Assembly: GCF_900099765.1 (NCBI RefSeq)
Contig: NZ_FNDX01000001.1
Location: 186,001 to 250,000 of the forward strand
DNA: 64,000 nucleotides
DNA from: Paenibacillus typhae
Lineage (GTDB): Bacteria > Bacillota > Bacilli > Paenibacillales > Paenibacillaceae
Reading direction: 5' to 3'
Of the stretch, positions 28,182-36,292 are shown one piece after another. Numbering within the stretch: position 1 is the first letter of the stretch; each line of letters starts with the position of its first letter. Made by a program: the position numbers and the translations under genes. The notes beneath the pieces are model-generated. The model did not search any database. It was given only the letters and a program-made list of their open reading frames with translations, and was not told where the DNA came from.

Positions 28182-28221
28182 GATGGTCTTACATTCTGAT
28201 GATGAAAGGAGGAGATGATGT

Positions 28222-29970
28222 ATGAGCAGAAAAGCAGGATTACTATCAGAGCTAATGTCACTTCAAAGAAAGAGGATGCTTCTCTTAACCGGGTTCTCTG
28301 TTATGCTCGGCGCCGCGGTCACCGGCCAAGCAGCGCTACTTGCAGAAAGTGTACAGCGTATTTTTGTTGAACGAGCTTCACTTGCCTCAGTGGCTTCTCT
28401 ATTGTTCGCATTACTGGCAGTAATGGCCACCCGTGCCTTGATTTCTTATGGAAATGGCTATGTCGGACTGAAAATGGCGGAAAGTGCCAAAACGGAAATG
28501 CGTTCTCAGCTCCTGCGGGGGCTGAGTGACGCTTCACTGGCAGTGGCATTGGACGGGCAAACCGGCGGGAAAGTTAGCGTAGCGCTGGATGCGGTGGATG
28601 AAGCAGAAAGCTATTTTAGCCAATACATGCCTAGGATGATCGAAGGAAGCGTTATTCCCCTGATAATACTGGGGTTTGTATTCGGATTGCATGCAAATTC
28701 AGGATATATTATGTTGGCCTCAGCTCCGTTTATTCCTCTGTTTATGATATTGGCCGGGCTGAACACGAAGAAGAGGGCAGATGAGAAGTTTGATCAGTTA
28801 GCCCAATTTTCTGGAACGTTTCTTGACTCTCTGCAAGGTCTTGTTTCCTTAAAATTGTTCGGCAAAGCGGCACGGCAAGAGCGTGAAATTGAGCGCAACA
28901 GCTTAGCCTTTCGGGATGCCACTATGGGCATTTTGCAAATAGCCTTTACGAACACATTCATGCTTGAGATTGTGGTTATGCTTAGCATCGGTATTGTCGC
29001 AATTGAATTGGCACTTCAGTTGGTTATATTCAACTCTATTACCTTCCACCCCGCTTTTTTGGTGCTGCTGCTGGTGCCTGAATTCTATAATCTTTTAAAG
29101 AATACAGGAACGGCATTTCACAGCGGCCGAACCAGTATGGGGGCGATCAGGAAGGTAGAAAGGTTGTTGAAGGAAGCAGGTAACTCTGTTGATGAAACAA
29201 ACTTAACAACTATACAGCTAGAAAGCGGCAAGCTTTCCATTGAGTTGAACAATATATCTTTTCATTATCGTCCAGATTCTTTCGAGCTTCAGACAGGTCA
29301 GCTTATTCTGCATCCCGGCGAAAAGATTGCAATTGTTGGTCCTAGCGGTTCCGGTAAAAGTACGTTGCTTCATATCGTATCCGGATTGCTCCAGCCATCG
29401 TCCGGACAAGTTCTGGTGAACGGCCAGCCGTTAAACCGGACCGACCTTGCTATTTGGTTCAATCAAATCAGCTATATTACACAGCATCCTTATATTTTTG
29501 CGGGTACGCTATATGATAATATAGCAATCGGCGTAAAGGACCATGCATCCAGGGCGGAAGTATTCCAGGCGGCAGAAGCAGCGGGCCTTGCGATGCTCGT
29601 AGCAGAGCTTGATCAAGGTTACGATACCATTGTAGGTGAAGGTGGCCGGGGTCTATCAGGAGGAGAGAAGCAGAGGCTGGCCTTAGCGCGCGCTTTTTTG
29701 AAACGTCCTTCGGTTATTTTGTTCGACGAGCCAACTGTCGGACTTGACTTGCATACTGAAAATATACTCCAGCAATCCATAACCGCGCTTACCAAGGATG
29801 CTACAGTGCTTACCGTAGCGCACCGTTTATACACGATTCGGCATGCGGACCGAATCTTATTCATGGAACATGGTAAATTGGCAGATGTCGGAAGACATGA
29901 AGAACTGCTTGCCCGGCTGCCTCAGTATGCCGAAATGGTCGATATTCAGCATAGAGGAGGATTATCATGA
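28222..29970 (+). CDS. cydD: Thiol reductant ABC exporter, first subunit
   Basis: 582 residues: six membrane segments (about 1-310) then a nucleotide-binding domain with [17 protein letters not shown] and VILFDEPTVGLD. CydDC exports glutathione or cysteine, or handles haem, and is required for cytochrome bd maturation. The naming follows the usual cydABDC order; older Bacillus usage calls this gene cydC. Preceded by AAGGAGGAG; the last four bases overlap the next gene. Confidence 0.9.
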   Translation: MSRKAGLLSELMSLQRKRMLLLTGFSVMLGAAVTGQAALLAESVQRIFVERASLASVASLLFALLAVMATRALISYGNGYVGLKMAESAKTEMRSQLLRGLSDASLAVALDGQTGGKVSVALDAVDEAESYFSQYMPRMIEGSVIPLIILGFVFGLHANSGYIMLASAPFIPLFMILAGLNTKKRADEKFDQLAQFSGTFLDSLQGLVSLKLFGKAARQEREIERNSLAFRDATMGILQIAFTNTFMLEIVVMLSIGIVAIELALQLVIFNSITFHPAFLVLLLVPEFYNLLKNTGTAFHSGRTSMGAIRKVERLLKEAGNSVDETNLTTIQLESGKLSIELNNISFHYRPDSFELQTGQLILHPGEKIAIVGPSGSGKSTLLHIVSGLLQPSSGQVLVNGQPLNRTDLAIWFNQISYITQHPYIFAGTLYDNIAIGVKDHASRAEVFQAAEAAGLAMLVAELDQGYDTIVGEGGRGLSGGEKQRLALARAFLKRPSVILFDEPTVGLDLHTENILQQSITALTKDATVLTVAHRLYTIRHADRILFMEHGKLADVGRHEELLARLPQYAEMVDIQHRGGLS

Positions 29971-31694
29971 AAGAACTGGCGATTTTTACTCAGTTGATGA
30001 TCCGGGAACGCAAAGATATTGCACTTTCCATTGTCGGTGGCTTTATCGCCGGCATTGCAGGGGTTGGGCTGTTCGGCGCAAGTGGATACCTCATCTCAAA
30101 AACTGTTTTCGCTCCCCCATTATATACACTTATCGTGCTTACCTCGCTCGTCAAAATCCTTGGTTTGGTAAGGGCGGCAAGTCGTTACGGAGAACGATTG
30201 TATTCGCACAGAGCTACGTTTTCCTTGCTTAGCAGGTTGAGAACAGCTTTTTTTGTCAAGCTGCTGCCTCTGGCGCCTGGAGTTTTAAGTAATAAGCGAA
30301 GTGGTGAGCTTCTTACACGCATTGTCGGAGATGTTGAGAGCTTACAGTTTTACTTTTTGCGAGTGGCGTATCCACCTGTCATGGTTATAATGGTATTTTT
30401 GGCTACTGTACTATTCACTTCGATCTATTCGGTTTGGATTGCGTTAGTGTTTGTATTGGGTATGCTGATAGCGACTTTTGTCATTCCGGCAATTGTGATG
30501 TCAGGCCAGCGGAAATTTCATGGCCTTGTCCGTCAACAGCGTGCAGCTTTTGCAAATAATGTTACTGAAATGCTGTATGGGTTCCGTGATATTAAAGTAT
30601 ATGGTTACTTGAAACCGTTGAAAGAAGAACTGGAACTTGCTTCCGCAGAGCTTGGCGCCAATCAGCGTGAAGATGCTGTGCGACTGCTCCGAGGACAATC
30701 GCTGCACATATTTCTCACCTTTCTGGTATCATGGAGCGTTCTTGTGCTCAGCGCCTATCTGATCGTGCAGGATTCGCTTGCAGGCGTATTTCTTGCCATG
30801 CTCGTAATGACATCGAATACAGCATTTGAAGAGGCTGCACCTATGGCTACGTTGCCAGCTTATAAACAAGACAGTGAATATGCCGCTGAGCGGCTGACCG
30901 AAACAGTGTTATCCGCAGAAGTGCCAAATAAGCAGAGCCTTAGAGAATTTCCAGGTAATACAGCGCTATCCATTAACTTGCGCGAAGTATCTTACCAGTA
31001 TGAAGGTGACTGGAGACCGGTGCTTCGGGAGGTAACGTTTGCTCTGCCATCCGGTTCAAAAACAGCAATTGTAGGTCCAAGTGGATCAGGTAAAAGTACG
31101 CTGCTTGAGCTGCTGCTTAAATTAAGGAATCCGGTAAGCGGCGATATTTACATGAACGGTGTTTTAATCAGTCAACTGGATGAAGAGGACATTTGGCGTA
31201 ATTCAAATGTTGTGCTGCAGCATAGTCATTTCTACCGGGGGACTATTCGAGATAACCTGTTGGCAGAGGAGGGGCGGTACACTGATGCGGAGCTGACAGC
31301 AGTACTGGTTAAAGTACAGCTTATAAATACCAGTTTGGATGATTCCGTCTTTGAAAGAGGAGAGAACTTATCGGATGGGGAGAAACAGCGCCTGGCTATG
31401 GCTAGAGCAATACTTCAGACGGGGCGGCTGTGGTTGCTGGATGAGCCTACCTCCTCATTGGACTACGTCACAGAGCGCCTTGTGCTTCTTCAACTGATGA
31501 ATCGAGCGGTAGACGACACTCTGGTGCTGGTCAGTCACCGGCTGGCTGGCCTGGAAATAATGGATCAAATTGTTGTTATGGAACAGGGACGGGTTGTAGA
31601 GACAGGCACATTCACTGAATTAATGGAGCTACAAGGATACTTTTACAGAATGAAGCAAATTGAGTCTCAAGTTATTAGCAGTGCTGGTGATTAA
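29967..31694 (+). CDS. cydC: Thiol reductant ABC exporter, second subunit
   Basis: 575 residues, partner of the preceding subunit. It has an N-terminal six-span domain and an ATP-binding domain with GPSGSGKST, a signature LSDGEKQR (Asp in place of the usual second Gly) and LWLLDEPTSSLD. The degenerate signature suggests the two ATP sites of the heterodimer are not equal, which is common in heterodimeric exporters. It is translationally coupled to cydD (ATGA overlap). The methyltransferase gene starts 73 bases later. Confidence 0.9.
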   Translation: MKELAIFTQLMIRERKDIALSIVGGFIAGIAGVGLFGASGYLISKTVFAPPLYTLIVLTSLVKILGLVRAASRYGERLYSHRATFSLLSRLRTAFFVKLLPLAPGVLSNKRSGELLTRIVGDVESLQFYFLRVAYPPVMVIMVFLATVLFTSIYSVWIALVFVLGMLIATFVIPAIVMSGQRKFHGLVRQQRAAFANNVTEMLYGFRDIKVYGYLKPLKEELELASAELGANQREDAVRLLRGQSLHIFLTFLVSWSVLVLSAYLIVQDSLAGVFLAMLVMTSNTAFEEAAPMATLPAYKQDSEYAAERLTETVLSAEVPNKQSLREFPGNTALSINLREVSYQYEGDWRPVLREVTFALPSGSKTAIVGPSGSGKSTLLELLLKLRNPVSGDIYMNGVLISQLDEEDIWRNSNVVLQHSHFYRGTIRDNLLAEEGRYTDAELTAVLVKVQLINTSLDDSVFERGENLSDGEKQRLAMARAILQTGRLWLLDEPTSSLDYVTERLVLLQLMNRAVDDTLVLVSHRLAGLEIMDQIVVMEQGRVVETGTFTELMELQGYFYRMKQIESQVISSAGD

Positions 31695-31767
31695 CATTGA
31701 ATTATGAAAAGCCTGAGGTTATTACCACTAGAGATTAATCCAAATCCAACTCATATTGGAGATGCAT

Positions 31768-32391
31768 ATGAATAATAAGTGGAATAAAATGATTTATAGA
31801 ATCTGGACTCCTTTTTATGACAAAGTATTTAATTCAGGTGTATTTCTAAAAGCAAGAAGTAAAGTATTCGAAGGATTATCCGTAACTCAAGGTCAACACG
31901 TTTTGTTTGTCGGGGTCGGCACAGGCGCCGATCTTGAGTATTTTAATACTTTAGGCGTTAAGATAACGGCAATAGATCTTTCACCATCTATGTTAGCATC
32001 AGCAAGGGCAAGAGTGAGCACCGAAATGGACATTAGATTTATTGAGATGGATGCGCAAAGTCTTGATTTTCCTGAGCAGACTTTTGATCTAGTCATAGCA
32101 AGCCTTATTCTCTCAGTTGTTCCTGACGCCAAACGTTGCATGGGTGAAATTTCTAGAGTAACCAAGGGTGAAGGGACTGTATTAATTTTTGATAAATTTG
32201 AAACTGTTAAGGGGAAACTCTCAATATCTAAAAAACTTTTACGTCCGCTTGTTTCATTATTGGGAACGGATATAGGACGGAGTTTCCAAGAAATCATACA
32301 ACCTTTTAATGATCAGTTAAAAATACATCAAGACACTCCTGTTATGTTTAATGGAATGTACAGGAAAATCATATTGGAAAAAGTGAAGTAA
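31768..32391 (+). CDS. Class I SAM-dependent methyltransferase
   Basis: 207 residues from ATG 31768; GGAG six bases upstream excludes the TTG at 31756. Motif I is LFVGVGTGAD, followed by ITAIDLSPSMLASARAR and FDLVIASLILSVVPD, which places it with UbiE/PmtA-like small-molecule or phospholipid methyltransferases. No signal peptide. It is in line with cydABDC and probably in the same transcript, so a quinone, lipid or haem-related substrate is conceivable. Methylation of the locus 6.2-21.7 kb product is an alternative, since both units carry the same operator. Confidence 0.82.
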   Translation: MNNKWNKMIYRIWTPFYDKVFNSGVFLKARSKVFEGLSVTQGQHVLFVGVGTGADLEYFNTLGVKITAIDLSPSMLASARARVSTEMDIRFIEMDAQSLDFPEQTFDLVIASLILSVVPDAKRCMGEISRVTKGEGTVLIFDKFETVKGKLSISKKLLRPLVSLLGTDIGRSFQEIIQPFNDQLKIHQDTPVMFNGMYRKIILEKVK

Positions 32392-32438
32392 CTCCTAGAT
32401 CAACGTTTATTAGTCAGTTGTTTGTGAGTAATTACAAG

Positions 32439-32484
32439 CAACCCATAAGTTGTCCACTAATCAAAGTGCTCAACTTATGGGTTG
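32439..32484. repeat. Perfect 14-bp inverted repeat with nested stem
   Basis: CAACCCATAAGTTG (32439-32452) and its exact reverse complement at 32471-32484; inside the loop CACT and AGTG can add a further stem. It sits between the convergent methyltransferase and His-rich genes. No T-tract follows on either strand, so it is not a textbook terminator but may block read-through or stabilise mRNA ends. Confidence 0.7.
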
Positions 32485-32505
32485 ATAGATCCTCACGTTC
32501 ACTTA

Positions 32506-32772
32506 TTAGTGTTTTCCGTGCAGCCCCCAATGAGGTGCCTGAAAGTGCCCGTGATCTTCGTGTTTGTCGTAATGGCCAGGGATGCCTACCCAATGGAGTC
32601 CATGGGGAACTTCAAGTGTTGGTGGGAATCCTGTGGGATATACCTCGCCTTCTCCTGCTTTGATAAATCCGATGTGGGCTGTTTCATGTTCGCCAAGGTC
32701 AACATGGTTTCCATGGGCTACAAATTCATAGTGCTCCGGGATGTGAATATGCTGCCATTCGTGATTTGACAT
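32506..32772 (-). CDS. Histidine-rich small protein (17 His in 88 residues)
   Basis: 88 residues, starting MSNHEWQHIHIPEHYEF and ending HWGLHGKH. It has 17 histidines and no cysteine, lysine-poor and glycine/proline-rich, with repeated H-x2-4-H spacing, no signal peptide and no membrane segment. Its ATG follows GGAAGGAATG. I do not know the family; the composition suggests a cytosolic metal buffer or chaperone for Zn(II), Ni(II) or similar. The setting fits: two CadA-like pumps and a CzrA-like repressor are in the same window. A 15-bp perfect palindrome (32822-32836) lies 50 bases upstream. Confidence 0.72.
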   Translation of the reverse strand: MSNHEWQHIHIPEHYEFVAHGNHVDLGEHETAHIGFIKAGEGEVYPTGFPPTLEVPHGLHWVGIPGHYDKHEDHGHFQAPHWGLHGKH

Positions 32773-32821
32773 TTTATTTCATTCCTTCCAGCGAATTTTG
32801 ATACAAAAAATATTGTCGGAA

Positions 32822-32836
32822 AAAACGACTCGTTTT
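32822..32836. promoter_or_regulatory. 15-bp perfect palindrome upstream of His-rich gene
   Basis: AAAACGA-C-TCGTTTT with exact symmetry, in the divergent region between the His-rich gene (minus) and the nlpC operon (plus). It differs from both repeated operators in the window, so a separate regulator is implied. It could instead be a short terminator-like hairpin. Confidence 0.4.
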
Positions 32837-32878
32837 ATACAATAATCTAGAAATATGGAATAATTGAATGAAACATCG

Positions 32879-32913
32879 TTGACAAAGTGAAAAATAATAT
32901 ACTACAATGTGTA
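32879..32913 (+). promoter_or_regulatory. Promoter with BlaI-type box, nlpC-blaI-M56 operon
   Basis: Consensus TTGACA (32879-32884), 18-bp spacer and TACAAT (32903-32908). The -10 box is the left half of TACA-ATG-TGTA (32903-32913); the flank AATATACTACA repeats that of the 23.5-kb palindrome read on the other strand. An operator covering the -10 box points to repression by the BlaI-like protein encoded in the same operon. Confidence 0.75.
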
Positions 32914-33017
32914 ATGTGACAAAACGTTAATAAATTGGTTTCACAAACGTAAGATTTACCGCTATAACAATCTTTTAGCATTTAATATTAGCAATATTCA
33001 TAAGGAGGAGCATATTT

Positions 33018-33494
33018 TTGAAAAGAATATTAATATCCTTATTGGGTGCAACGATCGCGTTTGGGGCTCTTGGTACAAGTACATATGCTAATGGTAATTC
33101 GATTGAGAGCGAGGTTAGTGAGGTGATCGGAACTCCATATAAATATGGAGGGACCACGACTGCTGGGTTCGATTGTTCTGGCTTCATTCTACATATTATG
33201 GACAATTATAAACTGGATTTACCGCGGACTTCTCAAACACAGGCTAAAACAGGTAGTTATGTCGAAAAAGAAGATTTGCGTGCGGGAGATCTCGTTTTCT
33301 TTAATACAAATGGCCGAGGCATTTCACATGCAGGTATCTACATAGGTGAGAATAAGTTTGCTCACTCTTCAACCAGTAAGGGAGTTACCATAAGCAGCTT
33401 ATCCGAAGGGTATTACAAGGATAGATACGTAACTGCGCGCAGAGTCCTAAGCAATTCAATGTTTGAAAAAGTCACCAAAGAAATTCACAAATAA
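33018..33494 (+). CDS. Secreted NlpC/P60 peptidoglycan endopeptidase
   Basis: 158 residues from TTG 33018, with GGAGGAG 10 bases upstream. A signal peptide (KRILISLLGATIAFG...STYA) directs secretion. The rest is a bare NlpC/P60 domain with the catalytic cysteine in GFDCSGF, histidine in ISHAGIYIG and a third polar residue in KFAHSS. These enzymes cut the gamma-D-Glu to diamino-acid bond in peptidoglycan stem peptides. No SH3 or LysM wall-binding domain is present, so it is a minimal form. It is the first gene of an operon with a BlaI-like repressor and an M56 protease. Confidence 0.92.
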   Translation: MKRILISLLGATIAFGALGTSTYANGNSIESEVSEVIGTPYKYGGTTTAGFDCSGFILHIMDNYKLDLPRTSQTQAKTGSYVEKEDLRAGDLVFFNTNGRGISHAGIYIGENKFAHSSTSKGVTISSLSEGYYKDRYVTARRVLSNSMFEKVTKEIHK

Positions 33495-33513
33495 TTTGCT
33501 GGAGGGTTGATTT

Positions 33514-33939
33514 ATGCAAGTGAAAAAAATCAACTTAAATGAGGTTGGCCTTCATCGCTTTTTTGGTACTCTTGAAACCAAAATCATGGAGATCCTTTGG
33601 TTGAAAGGAAGGCTGACCATTAAACAAGTCCATGAGATCATTGACAATGAAAGTCCCATTGCTCTAAATACAGTTATGACTGTGATGGTTAGACTTTCAG
33701 ATAAGGGACATCTGTTTAAAGACTCGAATGGAAAGGGAAGAAATAAGATCACTTATTTTTCCCCTACGCAGGATAAGGAGCAGTTTATTATTGAACAGAC
33801 CAAAATGGTCACAGACGGCTTAGTAGAAGACTTTGGCTCCTTAATGGTAAGCCATCTGGTAGATAATTTGGATAAAGCCGACCCGGATTTGATTGATAGA
33901 CTAATTCAGAAACTGGATATGATGAGAAATAAATCATGA
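33514..33939 (+). CDS. BlaI/MecI/CopY-family transcriptional repressor
   Basis: 141 residues from ATG 33514, preceded by GGAGGG. The winged-helix core is visible: TKIMEILWLKGRLTIKQVHEII, then ALNTVMTVMVRLSDKGHLFK (recognition helix and wing), then a C-terminal dimerisation part with VDGLVEDFG-like helices. Family members bind TACA..TGTA dyads and are inactivated by cleavage by an M56 protease. Both partner and sites are present here: the M56 gene overlaps by four bases, and TACAnnnTGTA boxes precede this operon, the M23 gene and the DUF5693 gene. Confidence 0.92.
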   Translation: MQVKKINLNEVGLHRFFGTLETKIMEILWLKGRLTIKQVHEIIDNESPIALNTVMTVMVRLSDKGHLFKDSNGKGRNKITYFSPTQDKEQFIIEQTKMVTDGLVEDFGSLMVSHLVDNLDKADPDLIDRLIQKLDMMRNKS

Positions 33940-34808
33940 AGCAGTTAACTTTGCGCTTACCTCTACAAACCAGATTTGCACTAATAGCTGTTGGGATTAC
34001 ATTTGCATTGGTTACTGGCATGCTTGGAATTAATATACTACATCAAATACAGGATGTGTCGTTAAACACTAATCTTTTCAAAGCATTTTTAGATGTAACT
34101 ACAGATGTACTTACAAATCATTTTATTTGGGAACTTGTATTAAATGCATTACTTATATTTTCGGTAGCGATATTTTGTAAGAATGTAATTCGGCAAGTCA
34201 AGGAATACCGGAATTGGAATCAGTACGTAGATGCTTACAGTGATCTCAAAAAATCTAATCTTGTGATTACTAAATTTAAGCTGGAGAAGATACGTTTTAT
34301 TATTTTGGATGAACCCCAAATGATAGCTATGACTGTTGGATTCTTTAGACCCAAGATTGTCCTCTCCTCTTTTGTTGTTGAACATTTTAATGAAAAGGAA
34401 CTTGAGGCCATTATTTATCACGAGTTGTATCATTATAAATCACGTCATCCGTTACAATTACTTTTATTAAATGTGCTGGCTGAATGCTTCGCTTTTCTAC
34501 CTGTATTAAAAGAATTAGTCAAGCACTATGAGGTTTGGATGGAACTGCTTGCAGATCGATATTCAATCAAGCGAATGGGAAGCGATGCTCCAATATCACA
34601 TGTGCTGCTTGCAGTTATAAAAAGCGAAAAATTTGAAAGTCAAAATTTTAGTGTGCATTTTGCGAATGAAGCTATTAATTATCGTCTAAAGCAATTGATT
34701 GAACCCGATCATAGACTCAAGATTCCATTATTTAATTGGAAAGAGATGACGATATCTCTTTTTATGCTGCAGATCATGTTAATAATCGTTGTTTTCAGTT
34801 GCATGTAA
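33936..34808 (+). CDS. M56-family membrane metalloprotease (BlaR1-like, no sensor domain)
   Basis: 290 residues with N-terminal membrane segments (about 8-30 and 60-82), the zinc site HELYH in IIYHELYHYKSRHP with the downstream glutamate in WMELLADRY, and one final membrane segment at 270-290. It ends there, so the extracellular penicillin-binding sensor domain of BlaR1/MecR1 is missing. Family knowledge: M56 proteases relay an envelope signal by cleaving the cognate BlaI repressor. Without a sensor domain, the signal must be read by the membrane part or by another protein. Its start overlaps the blaI-like stop (ATGA). Confidence 0.9.
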   Translation: MKQLTLRLPLQTRFALIAVGITFALVTGMLGINILHQIQDVSLNTNLFKAFLDVTTDVLTNHFIWELVLNALLIFSVAIFCKNVIRQVKEYRNWNQYVDAYSDLKKSNLVITKFKLEKIRFIILDEPQMIAMTVGFFRPKIVLSSFVVEHFNEKELEAIIYHELYHYKSRHPLQLLLLNVLAECFAFLPVLKELVKHYEVWMELLADRYSIKRMGSDAPISHVLLAVIKSEKFESQNFSVHFANEAINYRLKQLIEPDHRLKIPLFNWKEMTISLFMLQIMLIIVVFSCM

Positions 34809-34839
34809 GGTTGGATTAAGTTTTACTTGTGAATATTAA

Positions 34840-34870
34840 GACACTTTCTCGCATAAGGGAGTGTCTTTTA
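34840..34870 (+). terminator. Rho-independent terminator
   Basis: GACACTTTCTC-GCATAA-GGGAGTGTC followed by TTTTA, 32 bases after the M56 stop codon; it ends the nlpC-blaI-M56 operon. Confidence 0.85.
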
Positions 34871-34931
34871 TATTTTGTCGAATGGTTCTACCGGGACGCT
34901 ATATTAGACAGTATTAGATCAAATTCATTAA

Positions 34932-34946
34932 ACTACTTAATGTAGT
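34932..34946 (+). promoter_or_regulatory. BlaI-type operator upstream of the M23 peptidase gene
   Basis: ACTACTTAATGTAGT with core TACT-TAA-TGTA, followed by ATATT as in the 23.5-kb site; one half-site base differs from the TACA consensus. TATATT (34946-34951) could serve as -10, but no good -35 box was found. The M23 start codon is 93 bases downstream. Confidence 0.65.
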
Positions 34947-35038
34947 ATATTGTTAAACTGGATTTTATTAATGATAAATTTCTAGAGGAATAATCAATTT
35001 ATGCTGCACTATATCTAGAAAAGATCGGAGTAATAGTA

Positions 35039-36232
35039 ATGAAGAAGCGGAGTTTTACAATAGTAATAATCTTTTTAATATTCTTTATTATTCAACCTGG
35101 GCATGGCTTTGCTAAAACAAAAAGCGAAATAGACAAAGAATTGTCTCAGCTTCAAAAGCAAGCCGAACGAGCCGAGGATAAGAAGGAAGAGTCGGAAAAT
35201 GAGAAACAGGAAGCCCAGCATTATGTGAATAAAAATCAACAATATCTACAGCAAGTGTTAAATGAAATGGAAGCTGTAGGGATGGACTTGACACGAATAG
35301 CTTCGGATATTGACCAAACAGAAGAGAACTTACGTGAAAGTTCGACGAAACTGAATGAAATTAAATTGCGAATAGAAGAGCGCCGAACGTGGTTGGAGTC
35401 ACGGATTCGTTTCATGTATACTGAAGGTGAAGTTTCATATTTGAATGTACTATTTTCATCAACTAGCTTTGGGAATTTCTTGGAGCGTATTAACGTGATA
35501 CAGGATATCATTAATCAAGACCGGATGATATTATCTGAAGAAGAAAAGGATAGAGTGCTAATTGAGCAGCAACAGCAAGAATTGGAAGGATACTACGCAA
35601 AAATCAAAGATCTTTATGCTAATGCAGAAGCACGTAAAAATGTTCTGAAGCAGAAGGAGGAAGAAAAACAAGAGCTTATAGCAAAATTCAATAATAATTT
35701 AGAGGAGTCTGAGGCTGTATCCGAAGAGCAGGAAGCAGTTCTAGTCGAACTTGCAGCGAAAAGAGCAGCATTAGAAAAGGAGAAAAATAAGCTGAAAACA
35801 GAAAAGGTCTATACTTATTCTAAAAATTTTGTAGGTAATGGTGGGACAATGGCGTTGCCTGTGTCAAATGCCCGAATATCCTCCGATTTTGGCAGCAGGG
35901 TGCACCCCATTACAGGAAAAGTAAAAAATCATAATGGAGTTGACATGGCAGCGACTGAAGGAACAGATATTAGAGCTGCAGAAGACGGTGTAGTTATTGT
36001 TGCGGAATGGTGGGGAGGGTATGGAAATACTGTTGTTATCGATCACGGGAACAACCTATGGACCCTTTACCCTCATATTCGTAATAACGGAATAAAAGTG
36101 GAAAAAGGTCAAATTGTTAAGCGTGGACAAAAAATTGCTGAGGTAGGTAGTACGGGGAATTCAACTGGACCTCATTTACATTTCGAAGTTCGTAAAAACG
36201 GAAAAGCAGTAAATCCAATGCCTTATTTGTAA
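35039..36232 (+). CDS. Secreted coiled-coil M23 (LytM-like) peptidase
   Basis: 397 residues: signal peptide (about 1-25, ending HGFAKTK), a long charged coiled coil (about 30-255, e.g. LQKQAERAEDKKEESENEK) and a C-terminal M23 domain (about 275-397). Zinc ligands are visible in HNGVDMA (H and D) and HLHFE, with the further histidine in LYPH, so the enzyme should be active rather than an EnvC-type activator. The layout matches EnvC/PcsB-like hydrolases that are normally held in check by FtsEX through the coiled coil. GGAG stands 9 bases before the ATG. It is preceded by a BlaI-type box. Confidence 0.92.
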   Translation: MKKRSFTIVIIFLIFFIIQPGHGFAKTKSEIDKELSQLQKQAERAEDKKEESENEKQEAQHYVNKNQQYLQQVLNEMEAVGMDLTRIASDIDQTEENLRESSTKLNEIKLRIEERRTWLESRIRFMYTEGEVSYLNVLFSSTSFGNFLERINVIQDIINQDRMILSEEEKDRVLIEQQQQELEGYYAKIKDLYANAEARKNVLKQKEEEKQELIAKFNNNLEESEAVSEEQEAVLVELAAKRAALEKEKNKLKTEKVYTYSKNFVGNGGTMALPVSNARISSDFGSRVHPITGKVKNHNGVDMAATEGTDIRAAEDGVVIVAEWWGGYGNTVVIDHGNNLWTLYPHIRNNGIKVEKGQIVKRGQKIAEVGSTGNSTGPHLHFEVRKNGKAVNPMPYL

Positions 36233-36292
36233 ATGATTCTCAGAGCACTTTATTAATGAAAGCCATAGTTTGCAAGAGGAACAGGGGAATAG

